From Paenibacillus durus ATCC 35681 (lineage in GTDB: Bacteria; Bacillota; Bacilli; Paenibacillales; Paenibacillaceae), in assembly GCF_000993825.1 (NCBI RefSeq), contig NZ_CP011114.1:4960001-5024000 (forward strand): a DNA stretch of 64,000 nt, written 5' to 3'. The position numbers and the translations under genes were made by a program. Under the pieces are notes generated by a model, which was not told where the DNA came from, made no database searches, and saw only the letters and a program-made list of their open reading frames with translations. Below, piece after piece: positions 1 to 8,157 of this stretch; the first letter of the stretch is position 1, and every line of letters starts with the position of its first letter.

Positions 1-117
1 GTTAAAAACGGTCAGGTAACGATCGTAGACGAAGTGCCGTGGAATATGGGCGGCGGCTATATAGCTGCGAATACTATGCTGGATCAAATTTACGAGTATT
101 ACAAATTGGAAAAATAA
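1..117 (+). CDS. Siderophore ABC transporter substrate-binding protein (C-terminal end only)
   Basis: Only the last 38 codons are inside the window, reading in frame 1 to a TAA. The visible tail ends in a segment rich in Tyr and Lys (QIYEYYKLEK), as in the C-terminal helix of iron-siderophore binding proteins of the FepB/FhuD class. The assignment rests mainly on context: two FecCD permeases and a siderophore-type ATPase follow on the same strand, the order of the B. subtilis yfiY-yfiZ-yfhA type of hydroxamate uptake cluster. The binding lipoprotein would capture the ferric siderophore outside the membrane. The tail alone would not identify the family. Confidence 0.6.
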   Translation, partial: VKNGQVTIVDEVPWNMGGGYIAANTMLDQIYEYYKLEK

Positions 118-129
118 TCATCAAAGATT

Positions 130-153
130 AGGGGGAGATATCCCCCTATTTTT
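130..153 (+). terminator. Hairpin after the binding-protein gene
   Basis: A perfect AGGGGG/CCCCCT stem (130-147) is followed by a short T run at 149-153. It sits between the binding-protein gene and the first permease gene, so it is probably a partial terminator that yields more binding protein than permease from one transcript. Confidence 0.6.
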
Positions 154-188
154 ACATATTTAAATTTATCCTGAAAAGAGTGACTTTT

Positions 189-1199
189 ATGGATCCGTTA
201 CTTCCCCGGAATTCGCTTAAGATACTTGGCCTTTGGGTCGGGCTATGTATCTTAATGGCGTCTTTTATGTCCAGTATGGTATTTGGTCAGACACCGACAC
301 CCATTAAAAAGGTAATCGAGGCATTTATACAATTTGATAAAACATCAACGGAACATATCATCATTACAACTACTCGTCTTTCAAGGGCAGTCATTGCAGC
401 AGTCATTGGTGCCAGTCTTGCCATTGCCGGTGCGCTGTTGCAGGCGCTAACCAGGAATCCGCTGGCTTCTCCAAGTATTTTTGGAATCAATGCAGGTGCT
501 TTATTTTTTGTTGTATTGGCTACAGTTTCATTCTCGGTCAGTTCTCTTATTCATTTAATGTGGTTTGCATTTCTGGGAGCAGGCCTGGCGTCCATCCTGG
601 TTTTTTTGCTTGGTTCTCTTGGAAGAGATGGTTTATCACCGATTAAGATTGTATTGGCGGGAGCCGCGCTAACTGCTCTCTTTGGTTCATTCACTCAAGG
701 ATTATTGGTTCTTAATGAACAGAACTTAGAGGGCATTCTATTCTGGCTGGGAGGTTCTGTTTCGGGGAGATCGTTGGATATGCTCCAGCCGGTTTTGCCG
801 TTTATGATAGGGGCAGGCGTTTTGTCTCTGTTTCTAGGGAATTCCATTAATATTTTAACTTCAGGGGAAGACATAGCTAAAGGATTGGGACAGCAAGTCC
901 TATTAGTTAAACTCTTAATGGGAACTGCTATTGTGATGTTAGCTGGAGGATCAGTTGCGGTGGGCGGTTTCATCGGATTTATAGGTTTAATTGTTCCTCA
1001 TATTGTTCGTTTTCTTGTCGGTATCGATTATCGATGGATTATCCCTTACAGTGCAATCTACGGTGCCAGCTTATTATTATTGGCTGATGTAGGAGCAAGA
1101 TTTGTCATAATGCCTGAGGAAATGCCGATTGGTGTGATGACAGCTATGCTTGGAGCTCCATTTTTCATCTATATGGCACGGAGGGGGGGCACTAAGTAA
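189..1199 (+). CDS. FecCD-family siderophore permease (first subunit)
   Basis: Membrane permease subunit of a ferric-siderophore ABC importer, BtuC/FecCD fold with about ten hydrophobic segments. Family features include the conserved stretch LTRNPLASP near residue 90 and GGFIGFIGLIVPHIVR near residue 260, which forms the coupling region to the ATPase. Two starts are possible: GTG at 180 and ATG at 189. The purine-rich GAAAAGAG at 173-180 leaves 8 bases before ATG 189 but none before GTG 180, so 189 was chosen (336 residues). The stop overlaps the next start in TAATG, so the two permeases are translationally coupled and probably form a heterodimer. It resembles B. subtilis YfiZ by type and order; the substrate is inferred. 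Confidence 0.9.
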   Translation: MDPLLPRNSLKILGLWVGLCILMASFMSSMVFGQTPTPIKKVIEAFIQFDKTSTEHIIITTTRLSRAVIAAVIGASLAIAGALLQALTRNPLASPSIFGINAGALFFVVLATVSFSVSSLIHLMWFAFLGAGLASILVFLLGSLGRDGLSPIKIVLAGAALTALFGSFTQGLLVLNEQNLEGILFWLGGSVSGRSLDMLQPVLPFMIGAGVLSLFLGNSINILTSGEDIAKGLGQQVLLVKLLMGTAIVMLAGGSVAVGGFIGFIGLIVPHIVRFLVGIDYRWIIPYSAIYGASLLLLADVGARFVIMPEEMPIGVMTAMLGAPFFIYMARRGGTK

Positions 1200-2236
1200 T
1201 GAAGAAACATACGACGATACGCAATCGTTCAGGAACCATTTCTTTTTTAATTGATCATAAATCAGTTGTGGTTATCATCGGCTTGTTTTGTGTATGGCTG
1301 TTATTAGTTGTTATAGGATTATCCGTTGGGAGCACCATGATCAATCCTTGGGAAGTCATTCAACATCTTCTGGGGATGGGGAATGAGGAGCATACTTTTG
1401 TTATTGAGACGCTTAGACTCCCTAGAATCGTTCTTTCATTTCTTGTTGGCATTTCCTTGGGTGTTTCGGGGCTTATTTTACAAGGGATCGTACGAAATCC
1501 GCTGGCATCTCCCGATATTATCGGAATAACTGGCGGAGCAGCAGTAGCTGCCATTTTGGTGATTACTTTCTTTTCAGAGCTAAGTATACATTGGATACCG
1601 GTAGCAGCAATAATAGGCGCTGGATTGACTTCTCTCCTGATTTATTTTTTGGCTTGGAAAGGCGGGGTTACCCCGATTCGGCTTGTACTGATTGGAATTG
1701 GAGTCCAGGCGGCAACGGGTGGAATTGTAACAATGATGATCGTTTTAAGCCCTTCATACTCTACGAGTGAAGCGTATATTTGGTTGACCGGGAGCGTCTA
1801 TGGAGCGAATTGGAACAATGTTTATTCCATGCTGCCTTGGGTATTGGTATTTGTTCCGCTTTCATTGATCTTATCCCGAAAAGTAAATGTACAGGAACTG
1901 GGAGATGAAGTGGCTCTTGGCTTAGGGACAAAAGTGCAAATGGATCGCTTTATGTTGCTCTTTGTTAGTGTGGCTTTAGCTGGTTCTGCCGTAGCATTTG
2001 CAGGCGGAATAGCCTTCGTGGGATTGATTGCGCCTCATATCGCAAGAAAACTGGTGGGCCGGTCATTCGCCAGTTTGGTGCCTGTGTCGGCTCTAATCGG
2101 AGGACTCATCGTGGTTTTGGCCGATGTTGTAGCCAGAACAGCTTTTCTTCCGCTCGATTTGCCTGCCGGTGTTTTCGTGTCGGGGATAGGGGCTCCGTTT
2201 TTTATATATTTGCTGTATCGCAATCGCCATGTTTAA
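1199..2236 (+). CDS. FecCD-family siderophore permease (second subunit)
   Basis: Second permease subunit of the ferric-siderophore importer, 345 residues, close to the family's usual 330-350. It has the family stretch VRNPLASPDIIG near residue 100 and a GGIAFVGLIAPHIARKLVG coupling segment near residue 265, with about ten membrane segments between. It differs from its upstream partner enough that the pair would work as a heterodimer, as in B. subtilis YfiZ-YfhA. Its ATG overlaps the TAA of the first permease gene by one base, and the ATPase gene starts 15 bases after its stop. Confidence 0.9.
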   Translation: MKKHTTIRNRSGTISFLIDHKSVVVIIGLFCVWLLLVVIGLSVGSTMINPWEVIQHLLGMGNEEHTFVIETLRLPRIVLSFLVGISLGVSGLILQGIVRNPLASPDIIGITGGAAVAAILVITFFSELSIHWIPVAAIIGAGLTSLLIYFLAWKGGVTPIRLVLIGIGVQAATGGIVTMMIVLSPSYSTSEAYIWLTGSVYGANWNNVYSMLPWVLVFVPLSLILSRKVNVQELGDEVALGLGTKVQMDRFMLLFVSVALAGSAVAFAGGIAFVGLIAPHIARKLVGRSFASLVPVSALIGGLIVVLADVVARTAFLPLDLPAGVFVSGIGAPFFIYLLYRNRHV

Positions 2237-2251
2237 GAAGGAGTGAAAAAA

Positions 2252-3085
2252 ATGACTGCTTTGGAAACGAAGGATTTAACATTGGCCTATAGAGAAAAAT
2301 CGATTATAAACGGCTTGAATTTAAAGCTGCCCAAAGGTGAAATCACTGTATTTGTCGGCAGCAACGGCTGCGGCAAGTCTACGCTGCTTCGATCCTTGGC
2401 TCGTTTATTGAAGCCGCTAAGGGGCGCGATCGTGTTGGATGGGCAGAAGATCTCCTCCATGCCAACCAAAGAAGTGGCCAAGCGACTGGCTATTCTCCCC
2501 CAAGGGCCTATTGCGCCGGAGGGATTAACCGTGCATCAACTCGTTAGGCAGGGGCGGTATCCGCATCAAAATTGGCTGAAACAGTGGTCTCAAGAGGATG
2601 AGCAGAAAGTACAGAAGGCATTGGAGGATACAAATTTAGCAGCATTCGCCGATCGTTCCGTTGATTCGCTGTCGGGGGGACAGCGGCAGAGAGCCTGGAT
2701 TACGATGACTCTGGCACAAGACACCGACATTATTTTGCTGGATGAGCCTACAACCTATTTGGATATGACGCATCAAATCGAAATCTTAGACCTGCTGTAT
2801 GATCTGAATGAGGAGGAACATCGGACGATCATCATGGTTTTACACGACTTGAACCTGGCTTGCCGATATGCGCATAACATTGTGGCTATTAAGGATCAGC
2901 AAGTGTATGCACAAGGTCAGCCGGAACATGTGATTACAGAAGCGTTAGTAAAAGATGTATTTCAATTAAATTGTGAAATCGTGAAAGATCCTCTTTATGG
3001 ATCTCCTATGTGTATACCTCATGGTAAAGGCAGAATTAAAAAATCCAATGAGTCTATTGAACCTCAGAGAAGCTTTTATAAGTAA
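2252..3085 (+). CDS. Siderophore ABC transporter ATP-binding protein
   Basis: Cytoplasmic ATPase of the iron-siderophore importer (FepC/FhuC class). It shows Walker A GSNGCGKST near residue 37, the signature LSGGQRQ near residue 138, Walker B IILLDEPTTYLD and the H-loop histidine in VLHDLN. An upstream in-frame GTG exists at 2243, but AAGAAGGAG (2235-2243) lies 8 bases before ATG 2252, so 2252 is the start (277 residues). Both permease genes precede it with almost no gaps. The last gene of the operon, it is closed by a hairpin at 3094-3119. Iron repression through Fur is expected for such systems, but the promoter lies outside the window. Confidence 0.92.
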   Translation: MTALETKDLTLAYREKSIINGLNLKLPKGEITVFVGSNGCGKSTLLRSLARLLKPLRGAIVLDGQKISSMPTKEVAKRLAILPQGPIAPEGLTVHQLVRQGRYPHQNWLKQWSQEDEQKVQKALEDTNLAAFADRSVDSLSGGQRQRAWITMTLAQDTDIILLDEPTTYLDMTHQIEILDLLYDLNEEEHRTIIMVLHDLNLACRYAHNIVAIKDQQVYAQGQPEHVITEALVKDVFQLNCEIVKDPLYGSPMCIPHGKGRIKKSNESIEPQRSFYK

Positions 3086-3093
3086 GGAACAGA

Positions 3094-3119
3094 AAAAGAC
3101 ACCAAGATGGGTGTCTTTT
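3094..3119 (+). terminator. Bidirectional terminator between siderophore operon and tetR-type gene
   Basis: A 10-bp perfect stem (3094-3103 with 3110-3119) with A-rich and T-rich outer ends, so it can end transcripts from both strands of this convergent pair. Confidence 0.85.
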
Positions 3120-3150
3120 CCGCGTAAATAAAGGTTAGGCAACGGTGTGA

Positions 3151-3711
3151 TCACACCAAATGCTCAATTATTAATTGAGCGGTCTCGCGGGCATGCTGCG
3201 CCGCATGAAGATCGGTTTGCAGCATGGCAATCGTAATGGCACCTTCCACGAGCAAATACAGTCCGTTTGTTAGGGCGTCGGGCTTTGCGGCTTCGGCCTC
3301 TTTTACCAGTGTCCCGAGAAAATCGCGCATATAGGTCTTATACTGCTGAGCCGCCTCATAGTAGGGGTGGGAGTGTTCCGCATACTCCGAGGCCGTCTTG
3401 ATAAAAGCGCACCCGTTGAAGTTCGGTTCCACAAACCATTCGCCCAGCACGTCGAATACGGCGAGCATTTTTTCTATGGGAGTTGATCCCCGCTTGTTGA
3501 CGCTGCGCTCGAACCATTCCCGCCATTGCTCATCCTGTCGCATCAGATAGGCCAGGACCAGTTCTTCCTTGGATGGAAAATGGTTATACAGCGTCATTTT
3601 GGCTACTTGCGACTCGGCGACGACTTGGTCTACACCGGTTGCACGGATTCCTTGTTTATTGAAAAGGTCGGAGGCAACTTGGAGAATATGTTCTTTTTTG
3701 CTTTTTCTCAT
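3151..3711 (-). CDS. TetR/AcrR-family repressor
   Basis: Predicted one-component repressor of 186 residues. The N-terminal helix-turn-helix spans about residues 8-50 and includes TGVDQVVAESQVAKMTLYNHF, a typical TetR recognition unit; the rest is a helical ligand-binding and dimer domain of the YxaF/LmrA-like type. GGAGGA at 3721-3726 sets the ATG. The gene diverges from the hydrolase/SDR/tautomerase operon, whose promoter carries two identical imperfect-palindrome operators, so that operon is the likely target. A weaker similar site lies in its own upstream region. The inducer is unknown, probably a small hydrophobic compound processed by the operon enzymes. Confidence 0.88.
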   Translation of the reverse strand: MRKSKKEHILQVASDLFNKQGIRATGVDQVVAESQVAKMTLYNHFPSKEELVLAYLMRQDEQWREWFERSVNKRGSTPIEKMLAVFDVLGEWFVEPNFNGCAFIKTASEYAEHSHPYYEAAQQYKTYMRDFLGTLVKEAEAAKPDALTNGLYLLVEGAITIAMLQTDLHAAQHARETAQLIIEHLV

Positions 3712-3750
3712 GCTGGTATGTCCTCCATTCTGGGATTTGATTCAAATTAT

Positions 3751-3768
3751 ACAGATCAGTCTAATTAT
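3751..3768. promoter_or_regulatory. Possible weak third operator upstream of the TetR gene
   Basis: ACAGATCAGTCTAATTAT matches 11 of 18 positions of the two perfect repeats at 3882 and 3949. It overlaps AT-rich -10-like sequences for the minus-strand TetR gene, which would allow autorepression. The match is only partial. Confidence 0.35.
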
Positions 3769-3871
3769 AGTCCGTTTCATGCCGATTCGCAAACGTCTTG
3801 AGTGACGCGGCAGCTGTATTCTGACCGGAAAGGGCATCTCTGTGGGGGAATAAAAATGTTAAAAAAAGAGC

Positions 3872-3900
3872 TTGAAAATAGACAGACCTGTATGTATAAT
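3872..3900 (+). promoter_or_regulatory. Sigma-A promoter of the hydrolase operon
   Basis: TTGAAA (3872-3877) and TATAAT (3895-3900) are separated by exactly 17 bases. The spacer and -10 box are covered by the first operator copy, so a bound repressor would block RNA polymerase. Confidence 0.8.
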
Positions 3901-3966
3901 AACAATTGTCGATGCGGATCGTCAGAGGCGTTGCCGCACTTAATATATACAGACCTGTATGTATAA
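3882..3966. promoter_or_regulatory. Two identical 18-bp TetR-type operators
   Basis: ACAGACCTGTATGTATAA occurs exactly at 3882-3899 and 3949-3966, 67 bases apart. Its core is an imperfect palindrome with 10 of 14 positions symmetric, as expected for a TetR dimer. Copy 1 lies in the promoter spacer and -10 box; copy 2 lies between the transcription start and the first gene's ribosome binding site. Confidence 0.75.
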
Positions 3967-3989
3967 AATGATGATGAGGTGAGATGAAA

Positions 3990-4859
3990 ATGAGCGTTAA
4001 ACACAGGTATGCAGAGGTTGATGGTATCCATATTTTTTATCGGGAGGCTGGAAAGGAAGAACATCCGACGATTCTGCTGCTTCACGGCTTTCCTTCCTCG
4101 TCCCACATGTACCGTAACTTGATTGGGCGGCTCGCGGATCAATACCACATCATCGCACCCGACTATCCCGGCTTTGGCAACAGCGATCAGCCGTCCATGT
4201 CCGAGTTTGAATACAGCTTTGATAATATCGCAAAATTGATGAATTCCTTTGTGGAACAGCTAAACTTAAAAAAATACAGCATCTATGTCCACGACTACGG
4301 CGCGCCCGTCGGCTTCCGATTGGCGGTAATGCATCCGGAACGGATTCAAGCGATCATCTCGCAAAATGGCAACGCCTATGAAGAAGGGCTATTGTCCGCG
4401 TGGGACCCGATCCGGGCCTATTGGCAGAATCCCGCCGATGAGACGAATCGAAACAACATCCTCGGCTTGCTGACGCCTGAAATCACGAAGTATCAATATG
4501 TGAACGGCACCCGCAACCCAGAGACGATCAGCCCGGATACATGGAATGTAGATCAATTCGTACTGGATCGCCCCGGCAATAGCGACATCCAACTGGCGCT
4601 CTTCTATGATTACCAGAACAATTTGAAGCAGTATCCGAGCTGGCATGAATTTTTCCGTACCTATCAACCGCCGGCGCTGGTGGCCTGGGGAAAAAATGAT
4701 ATTTTCTTCGGTCCGGACGGCGCGCTCGCTTACCAACAGGACTTGGACGATGTTGAAGTTCATCTGCTTAATACCGGGCACTTTCCGCTCGAAGAGGATT
4801 TGGATGTCAGCGTCAGCTTGATCAAAGATTTTTTGGCAGAAAGATTGATGAATAACTAG
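3990..4859 (+). CDS. Alpha/beta hydrolase with Asp nucleophile (haloalkane dehalogenase/epoxide hydrolase-like)
   Basis: Predicted cytoplasmic hydrolase of 289 residues. It has the oxyanion motif HGFPSS at 32-37, a nucleophile elbow HDYGAP with Asp102, an acid residue in GKNDIFF and the catalytic His in NTGHFPLEE. An Asp nucleophile points to the haloalkane dehalogenase, fluoroacetate dehalogenase or epoxide hydrolase group rather than esterases; the substrate cannot be told. An ATG at 3984 abuts GAGGTGAG, whereas ATG 3990 is 6 bases from it, so 3990 was chosen. First gene of a TetR-controlled operon, 14 bases before the SDR gene. Confidence 0.87.
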   Translation: MSVKHRYAEVDGIHIFYREAGKEEHPTILLLHGFPSSSHMYRNLIGRLADQYHIIAPDYPGFGNSDQPSMSEFEYSFDNIAKLMNSFVEQLNLKKYSIYVHDYGAPVGFRLAVMHPERIQAIISQNGNAYEEGLLSAWDPIRAYWQNPADETNRNNILGLLTPEITKYQYVNGTRNPETISPDTWNVDQFVLDRPGNSDIQLALFYDYQNNLKQYPSWHEFFRTYQPPALVAWGKNDIFFGPDGALAYQQDLDDVEVHLLNTGHFPLEEDLDVSVSLIKDFLAERLMNN

Positions 4860-4873
4860 AGGGGGACTAACCA

Positions 4874-5626
4874 ATGAGTGTTCAAGGAAAAGCAGCAGGA
4901 AAAGCAGTAGTGATTACAGGCGGCAGCAGCGGGATCGGGAAAGAAACGGCCATAGAATTCGTGAAACAGGGAGCGAACGTCGTCATCAATGGCCGCCGCG
5001 AACAGGCGCTGGCTGAGGCTGCGAGGGAAATCGACCCTACCGGAGAACATGTGCACAGCGTAGCCGGCGATATTGCGGACCCTGAAACGGCCGGGCGCGT
5101 GATTGCCGAAGGGTTGGCACGCTTTGGGCGTATCGACACGCTGATCAACAATGCCGGGGTCTTTGTGGCCAAGCCGTTCACGGAATACTCCGAAGCGGAT
5201 TTTGCCTCGGTTATGTCAATCAATGTCGCGGGCTTCTTTCATGTCACTCAGAGTGCGGTAACCGAGATGCTAAAGCAGGGCTTGGGCCACATCGTTAACA
5301 TTACGACAAGCTTGGTTGACCAGCCGATCGCCGGGGTGCCGGCCGTGCTCGCCTCCTTGACCAAAGGCGGTCTGAACTCCGCGACCAAAGAGCTGGCGAT
5401 CGAGTACGCGGCTAATGGCATTCGCGTAAATGCGGTCTCGCCGGGGGTCATCAAAACGCCGATGCATCCGGTCGAGGCTCATGATTTTCTGAATAAGCTG
5501 CATCCAGTGGGCCGTATGGGCGAGGTTCAAGAGATCGTCGAAGCGATCCTGTACCTGGAATCGGCCAGCTTCGTGACCGGAGAGATTCTACATGTCGATG
5601 GCGGCCAAAACGCCGGCCACTGGTGA
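4874..5626 (+). CDS. SDR-family oxidoreductase lacking the catalytic tyrosine
   Basis: Short-chain dehydrogenase/reductase of 250 residues. The NAD(P)-binding TGGSSGIG (15-22), NNAG (92-95) and the C-terminal PG-IKTPMH segment are all present. The usual YxxxK active site reads ASLTK: Lys164 is there but the tyrosine position (160) is alanine, read directly from GCC at that codon. It may use another mechanism, or bind the cofactor without classical dehydrogenase activity. The substrate is unknown. It lies between the hydrolase and tautomerase genes in one operon, so it probably acts on a shared intermediate. GAGGGGGA is placed before its ATG. Confidence 0.88.
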   Translation: MSVQGKAAGKAVVITGGSSGIGKETAIEFVKQGANVVINGRREQALAEAAREIDPTGEHVHSVAGDIADPETAGRVIAEGLARFGRIDTLINNAGVFVAKPFTEYSEADFASVMSINVAGFFHVTQSAVTEMLKQGLGHIVNITTSLVDQPIAGVPAVLASLTKGGLNSATKELAIEYAANGIRVNAVSPGVIKTPMHPVEAHDFLNKLHPVGRMGEVQEIVEAILYLESASFVTGEILHVDGGQNAGHW

Positions 5627-5653
5627 AAATCTGAAACTAAGAGGAGAATGACC

Positions 5654-5890
5654 ATGCCTATCGTGACCATCCAAGTGACCCGTGAGGGCACCGCGCCGGA
5701 CCGGCAGTCGGTTACAGCCGAAGAGAAGGCCGCGCTCATCAAGGGCGCCAGCGAGCTTTTGCTTAATGTCCTAAATAAGCCGCTTGACTCCACTTACGTC
5801 ATTATCGAAGAGGTCGAGCCGGAGAATTGGGGATGGGGCGGGCTGCCCGCCCTGGAATACCGGCGGCAGCGCGCCGCCAAGACAACTTAA
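5654..5890 (+). CDS. 4-Oxalocrotonate tautomerase-family protein
   Basis: Small tautomerase of 78 residues. After removal of Met it starts with Pro-1 (MPIVTIQV), the general base of this superfamily, which fixes the start at the second ATG (5654), not at 5648; AGGAG lies 7 bases upstream. The family's hexamers or trimers interconvert enol and keto acids, or dehalogenate in some members. At 78 residues it is longer than classical 62-residue 4-OT because of an Arg-rich tail (EYRRQRAAKTT). Third gene of the TetR-controlled operon, closed by the terminator at 5965-5995. Confidence 0.87.
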   Translation: MPIVTIQVTREGTAPDRQSVTAEEKAALIKGASELLLNVLNKPLDSTYVIIEEVEPENWGWGGLPALEYRRQRAAKTT

Positions 5891-5964
5891 CTTTAGACAA
5901 TCCTATCTAACGGGCTGCAGTCTCGCAGGCAATTGGCGGGCTAGCCATCCCGATAATATAAAAA

Positions 5965-5995
5965 CAAACCCAGTGCCGCTATGGTACTGGGTTTG
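5965..5995. terminator. Bidirectional terminator of convergent operons
   Basis: A 13-bp stem with one G-U pair (5965-5977 with 5983-5995) and a 5-base loop separates the tautomerase gene from the convergent AraC-family gene. The flanking A and T tracts are short. Confidence 0.7.
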
Positions 5996-6031
5996 CTGCA
6001 TGCTCATATTCAGAGTGCTGCAAGCCATAGG

Positions 6032-6961
6032 TCAAGACTGCTTTTCATATAGCGAATCCTGAAGCTGCTTGACATCGTTTTTTGGAGGCCGTCCGAACAT
6101 ACGCGCATACTCGCGGCTGAACTGGGAGGGGCTTTCGTAACCGACTTTGTAGGCGGCGTGCGTTGCATCTATGGACTCGGAGATGAGCAGGCGGCGGGCC
6201 TCCTGCAAGCGGAGCTGCTTTTGGTATTGGATCGGACTCATGGCCGTTACCTTTTTAAAATATTGATGAAGGGACGAGGGGCTCATGTTGACCTCCTTGG
6301 CCAGTTTTTCAATTCGCAGAGGCTGATCATAACCGGAGTGGATAAGCTGAATGACTCTAGCCACGCACTGCGCATGGCTGCCCATAACGGCGAACTGTCT
6401 CACGAGATCCCCCTGTTCATCCTGCAGTACCCGATACAGAATTTCACGGATGGTCAGCGGCGCAAGCACAGGGATATCCTGCGGCATTTCCAGCAGGCGA
6501 ACCAATCTTATAATGACGTCAAGCAGCAGCGGCTTGGTTTTGCTGACCGAAATTCCCCGTCCGGAGCTGATTTTCCCGCGCCATGCCGAACTCGTTTCTT
6601 TCATCATATCGAGCACCTGATCGGTGCTTATGCCAAGCTGGATGCCCAGAAAGGGAGAATCCTCGGAAGCCTGAATAATCTGGCCGCACACCGGAAGATG
6701 CACGGAGGCAATCATATAGGATGCCGGATCGTACTTAAAGGTTTCCTGCGCCAGAGCAAGCAATTTCGACCCCTGTGCGATCACGCATAAAGACGGCTCA
6801 TGGACCGTATGCAGCGGCTCTGATACGGTCGATGTGCGGATCAAGCGCAGCGATGGAATGGCGGTTGGATGCGTTCCGTCTGTACGCACCAGCCGATCGA
6901 TGCATCTCGCCAGTTCCTGCTGCTTCTCTTTTACCTCGCTATCTGTCTCCTGCACGTCCAT
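6032..6961 (-). CDS. AraC-family transcriptional regulator
   Basis: DNA-binding regulator of about 309 residues with an N-terminal AraC_N-type cupin-like region (HEPSLCVIAQGSK, about residues 55-70) and a C-terminal pair of helix-turn-helix motifs including GYESPSQFSREYARMFG. The type resembles E. coli YqhC, which activates aldehyde reductase genes. ATG at 6979 has no ribosome binding site; AAAGAGG is 6 bases before ATG 6961, so that start was chosen. The gene diverges from the flavin oxidoreductase and aldo/keto reductase genes, its likely targets, with an electrophile or aldehyde as the possible signal (inference). Confidence 0.87.
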   Translation of the reverse strand: MDVQETDSEVKEKQQELARCIDRLVRTDGTHPTAIPSLRLIRTSTVSEPLHTVHEPSLCVIAQGSKLLALAQETFKYDPASYMIASVHLPVCGQIIQASEDSPFLGIQLGISTDQVLDMMKETSSAWRGKISSGRGISVSKTKPLLLDVIIRLVRLLEMPQDIPVLAPLTIREILYRVLQDEQGDLVRQFAVMGSHAQCVARVIQLIHSGYDQPLRIEKLAKEVNMSPSSLHQYFKKVTAMSPIQYQKQLRLQEARRLLISESIDATHAAYKVGYESPSQFSREYARMFGRPPKNDVKQLQDSLYEKQS

Positions 6962-7181
6962 TCCCATCCTCTTTTCCATTTAGTAGGTATCGTTCGTAAC
7001 AAGCTTATACAATTATATTGAACCGTGAAGGAATAGGCAATAAACAACGAGTATTATGCTACGGAACACAAGGTTTTCTTTTTATAATAAAAGGTGTCAT
7101 TGGACGCTGAGCAAACGCTGCAGGTTTTAAATTCTATAGCATCAGGCAAGCATTAATCGAAAGGAGCAGCGAATATCGACG

Positions 7182-8129
7182 ATGAAAACTCTGTTCGATG
7201 AGACCCGCATTAACGGCATTCAACTAAAAAACCGATTGATCCGGTCCGCTACTCATGAGGGGTTGGCGGATAAGTCCGGTCACCTGACGGATGAAGTCAT
7301 CAAGGTGTATCAAGATCTCGCCGAAGGAGGCGTCGGACTGATCATTACCGGGGTTGCTTATATTACCGAAGACTCGAAGTATTTGCACGGAATGATGGGG
7401 TTCTATGATGACTCTTTTATTCCGGAGTACCGGAAAATGACGGATATCGCGCATGCCAATGACTGCCCGATCATCATTCAGCTTGCATATGCCGCCAAAG
7501 ACGGTGAAATGTGGACAGCGGATGCCCCGTCGACCGAAGAAATCAAAGCTATTGTTAAGCCCTTTGGGGAGAGTGCGCTGCGGGCGAAACGGGCCGGCTT
7601 CGACGGGGTGCAAATTCATGCGGGCCACAGGTATTTTCTGAGCCAGCTTCTTAGTCCGAGCAAGAACGGCAGGCAGGATGAATACGGCGGGAGCCTGGAG
7701 AACAGAACGAGACTGATTGTAGAGATTTACGATGAAATAAGGAGACGGGCGGGCGAAGATTTCGGTGTGTTCATCAAGTTGAACAGTACCGATTTGGATG
7801 GAGACGATGAGGTGTTTGCGTCATGCCGCTATTTGTGCAAGCAGCTCGCCGACCGGGGCATAGACGGAATTGAAATCAGCGGGGGATACGGTCCGTTCAT
7901 GCCAAGCCGATCGTTTCCTTACAAGGAATCCGTGCTTAGAGACGATGCGGCGCTCATTGCAAAGGATGTCCAGGTTCCCGTTATATTGGTTGGGCTGAAC
8001 CGAACACCGGCCGTGATGGAAGAAATATTGAATACGACGGACATCGAATATTTTGCCATCTCGCGTCCCCTGATCCATCAGCCGGATCTGCCAAATCTGT
8101 GGCGGGAGCAGGCCAGACACCATATTTAA
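7182..8129 (+). CDS. NADH:flavin oxidoreductase, Old Yellow Enzyme family
   Basis: FMN-dependent TIM-barrel ene-reductase of 315 residues, shorter than the usual 340-370. The family signature is clear: [14 protein letters not shown] and [11 protein letters not shown] around residues 145-172, and [11 protein letters not shown] further on. Such enzymes reduce activated C=C bonds of enals and enones. AAGGAG (7160-7165) is 16 bases before the ATG, which is long. An in-frame ATA at 7173 would be at normal distance and would add Ile/Met-Ser-Thr, so the true start may be non-canonical. It forms a pair with the aldo/keto reductase 28 bases downstream and diverges from the AraC gene. Confidence 0.85.
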   Translation: MKTLFDETRINGIQLKNRLIRSATHEGLADKSGHLTDEVIKVYQDLAEGGVGLIITGVAYITEDSKYLHGMMGFYDDSFIPEYRKMTDIAHANDCPIIIQLAYAAKDGEMWTADAPSTEEIKAIVKPFGESALRAKRAGFDGVQIHAGHRYFLSQLLSPSKNGRQDEYGGSLENRTRLIVEIYDEIRRRAGEDFGVFIKLNSTDLDGDDEVFASCRYLCKQLADRGIDGIEISGGYGPFMPSRSFPYKESVLRDDAALIAKDVQVPVILVGLNRTPAVMEEILNTTDIEYFAISRPLIHQPDLPNLWREQARHHI

Positions 8130-8157
8130 ACATATCAATGGAAAGGATGTTGAGCAT

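Noticed and set aside
3777..4148. Minus-strand frame of 123 codons overlapping the TetR operators
   Set aside because: It runs through the operator repeats and the start of the hydrolase gene; low-complexity Ser/Phe content, no family signature.
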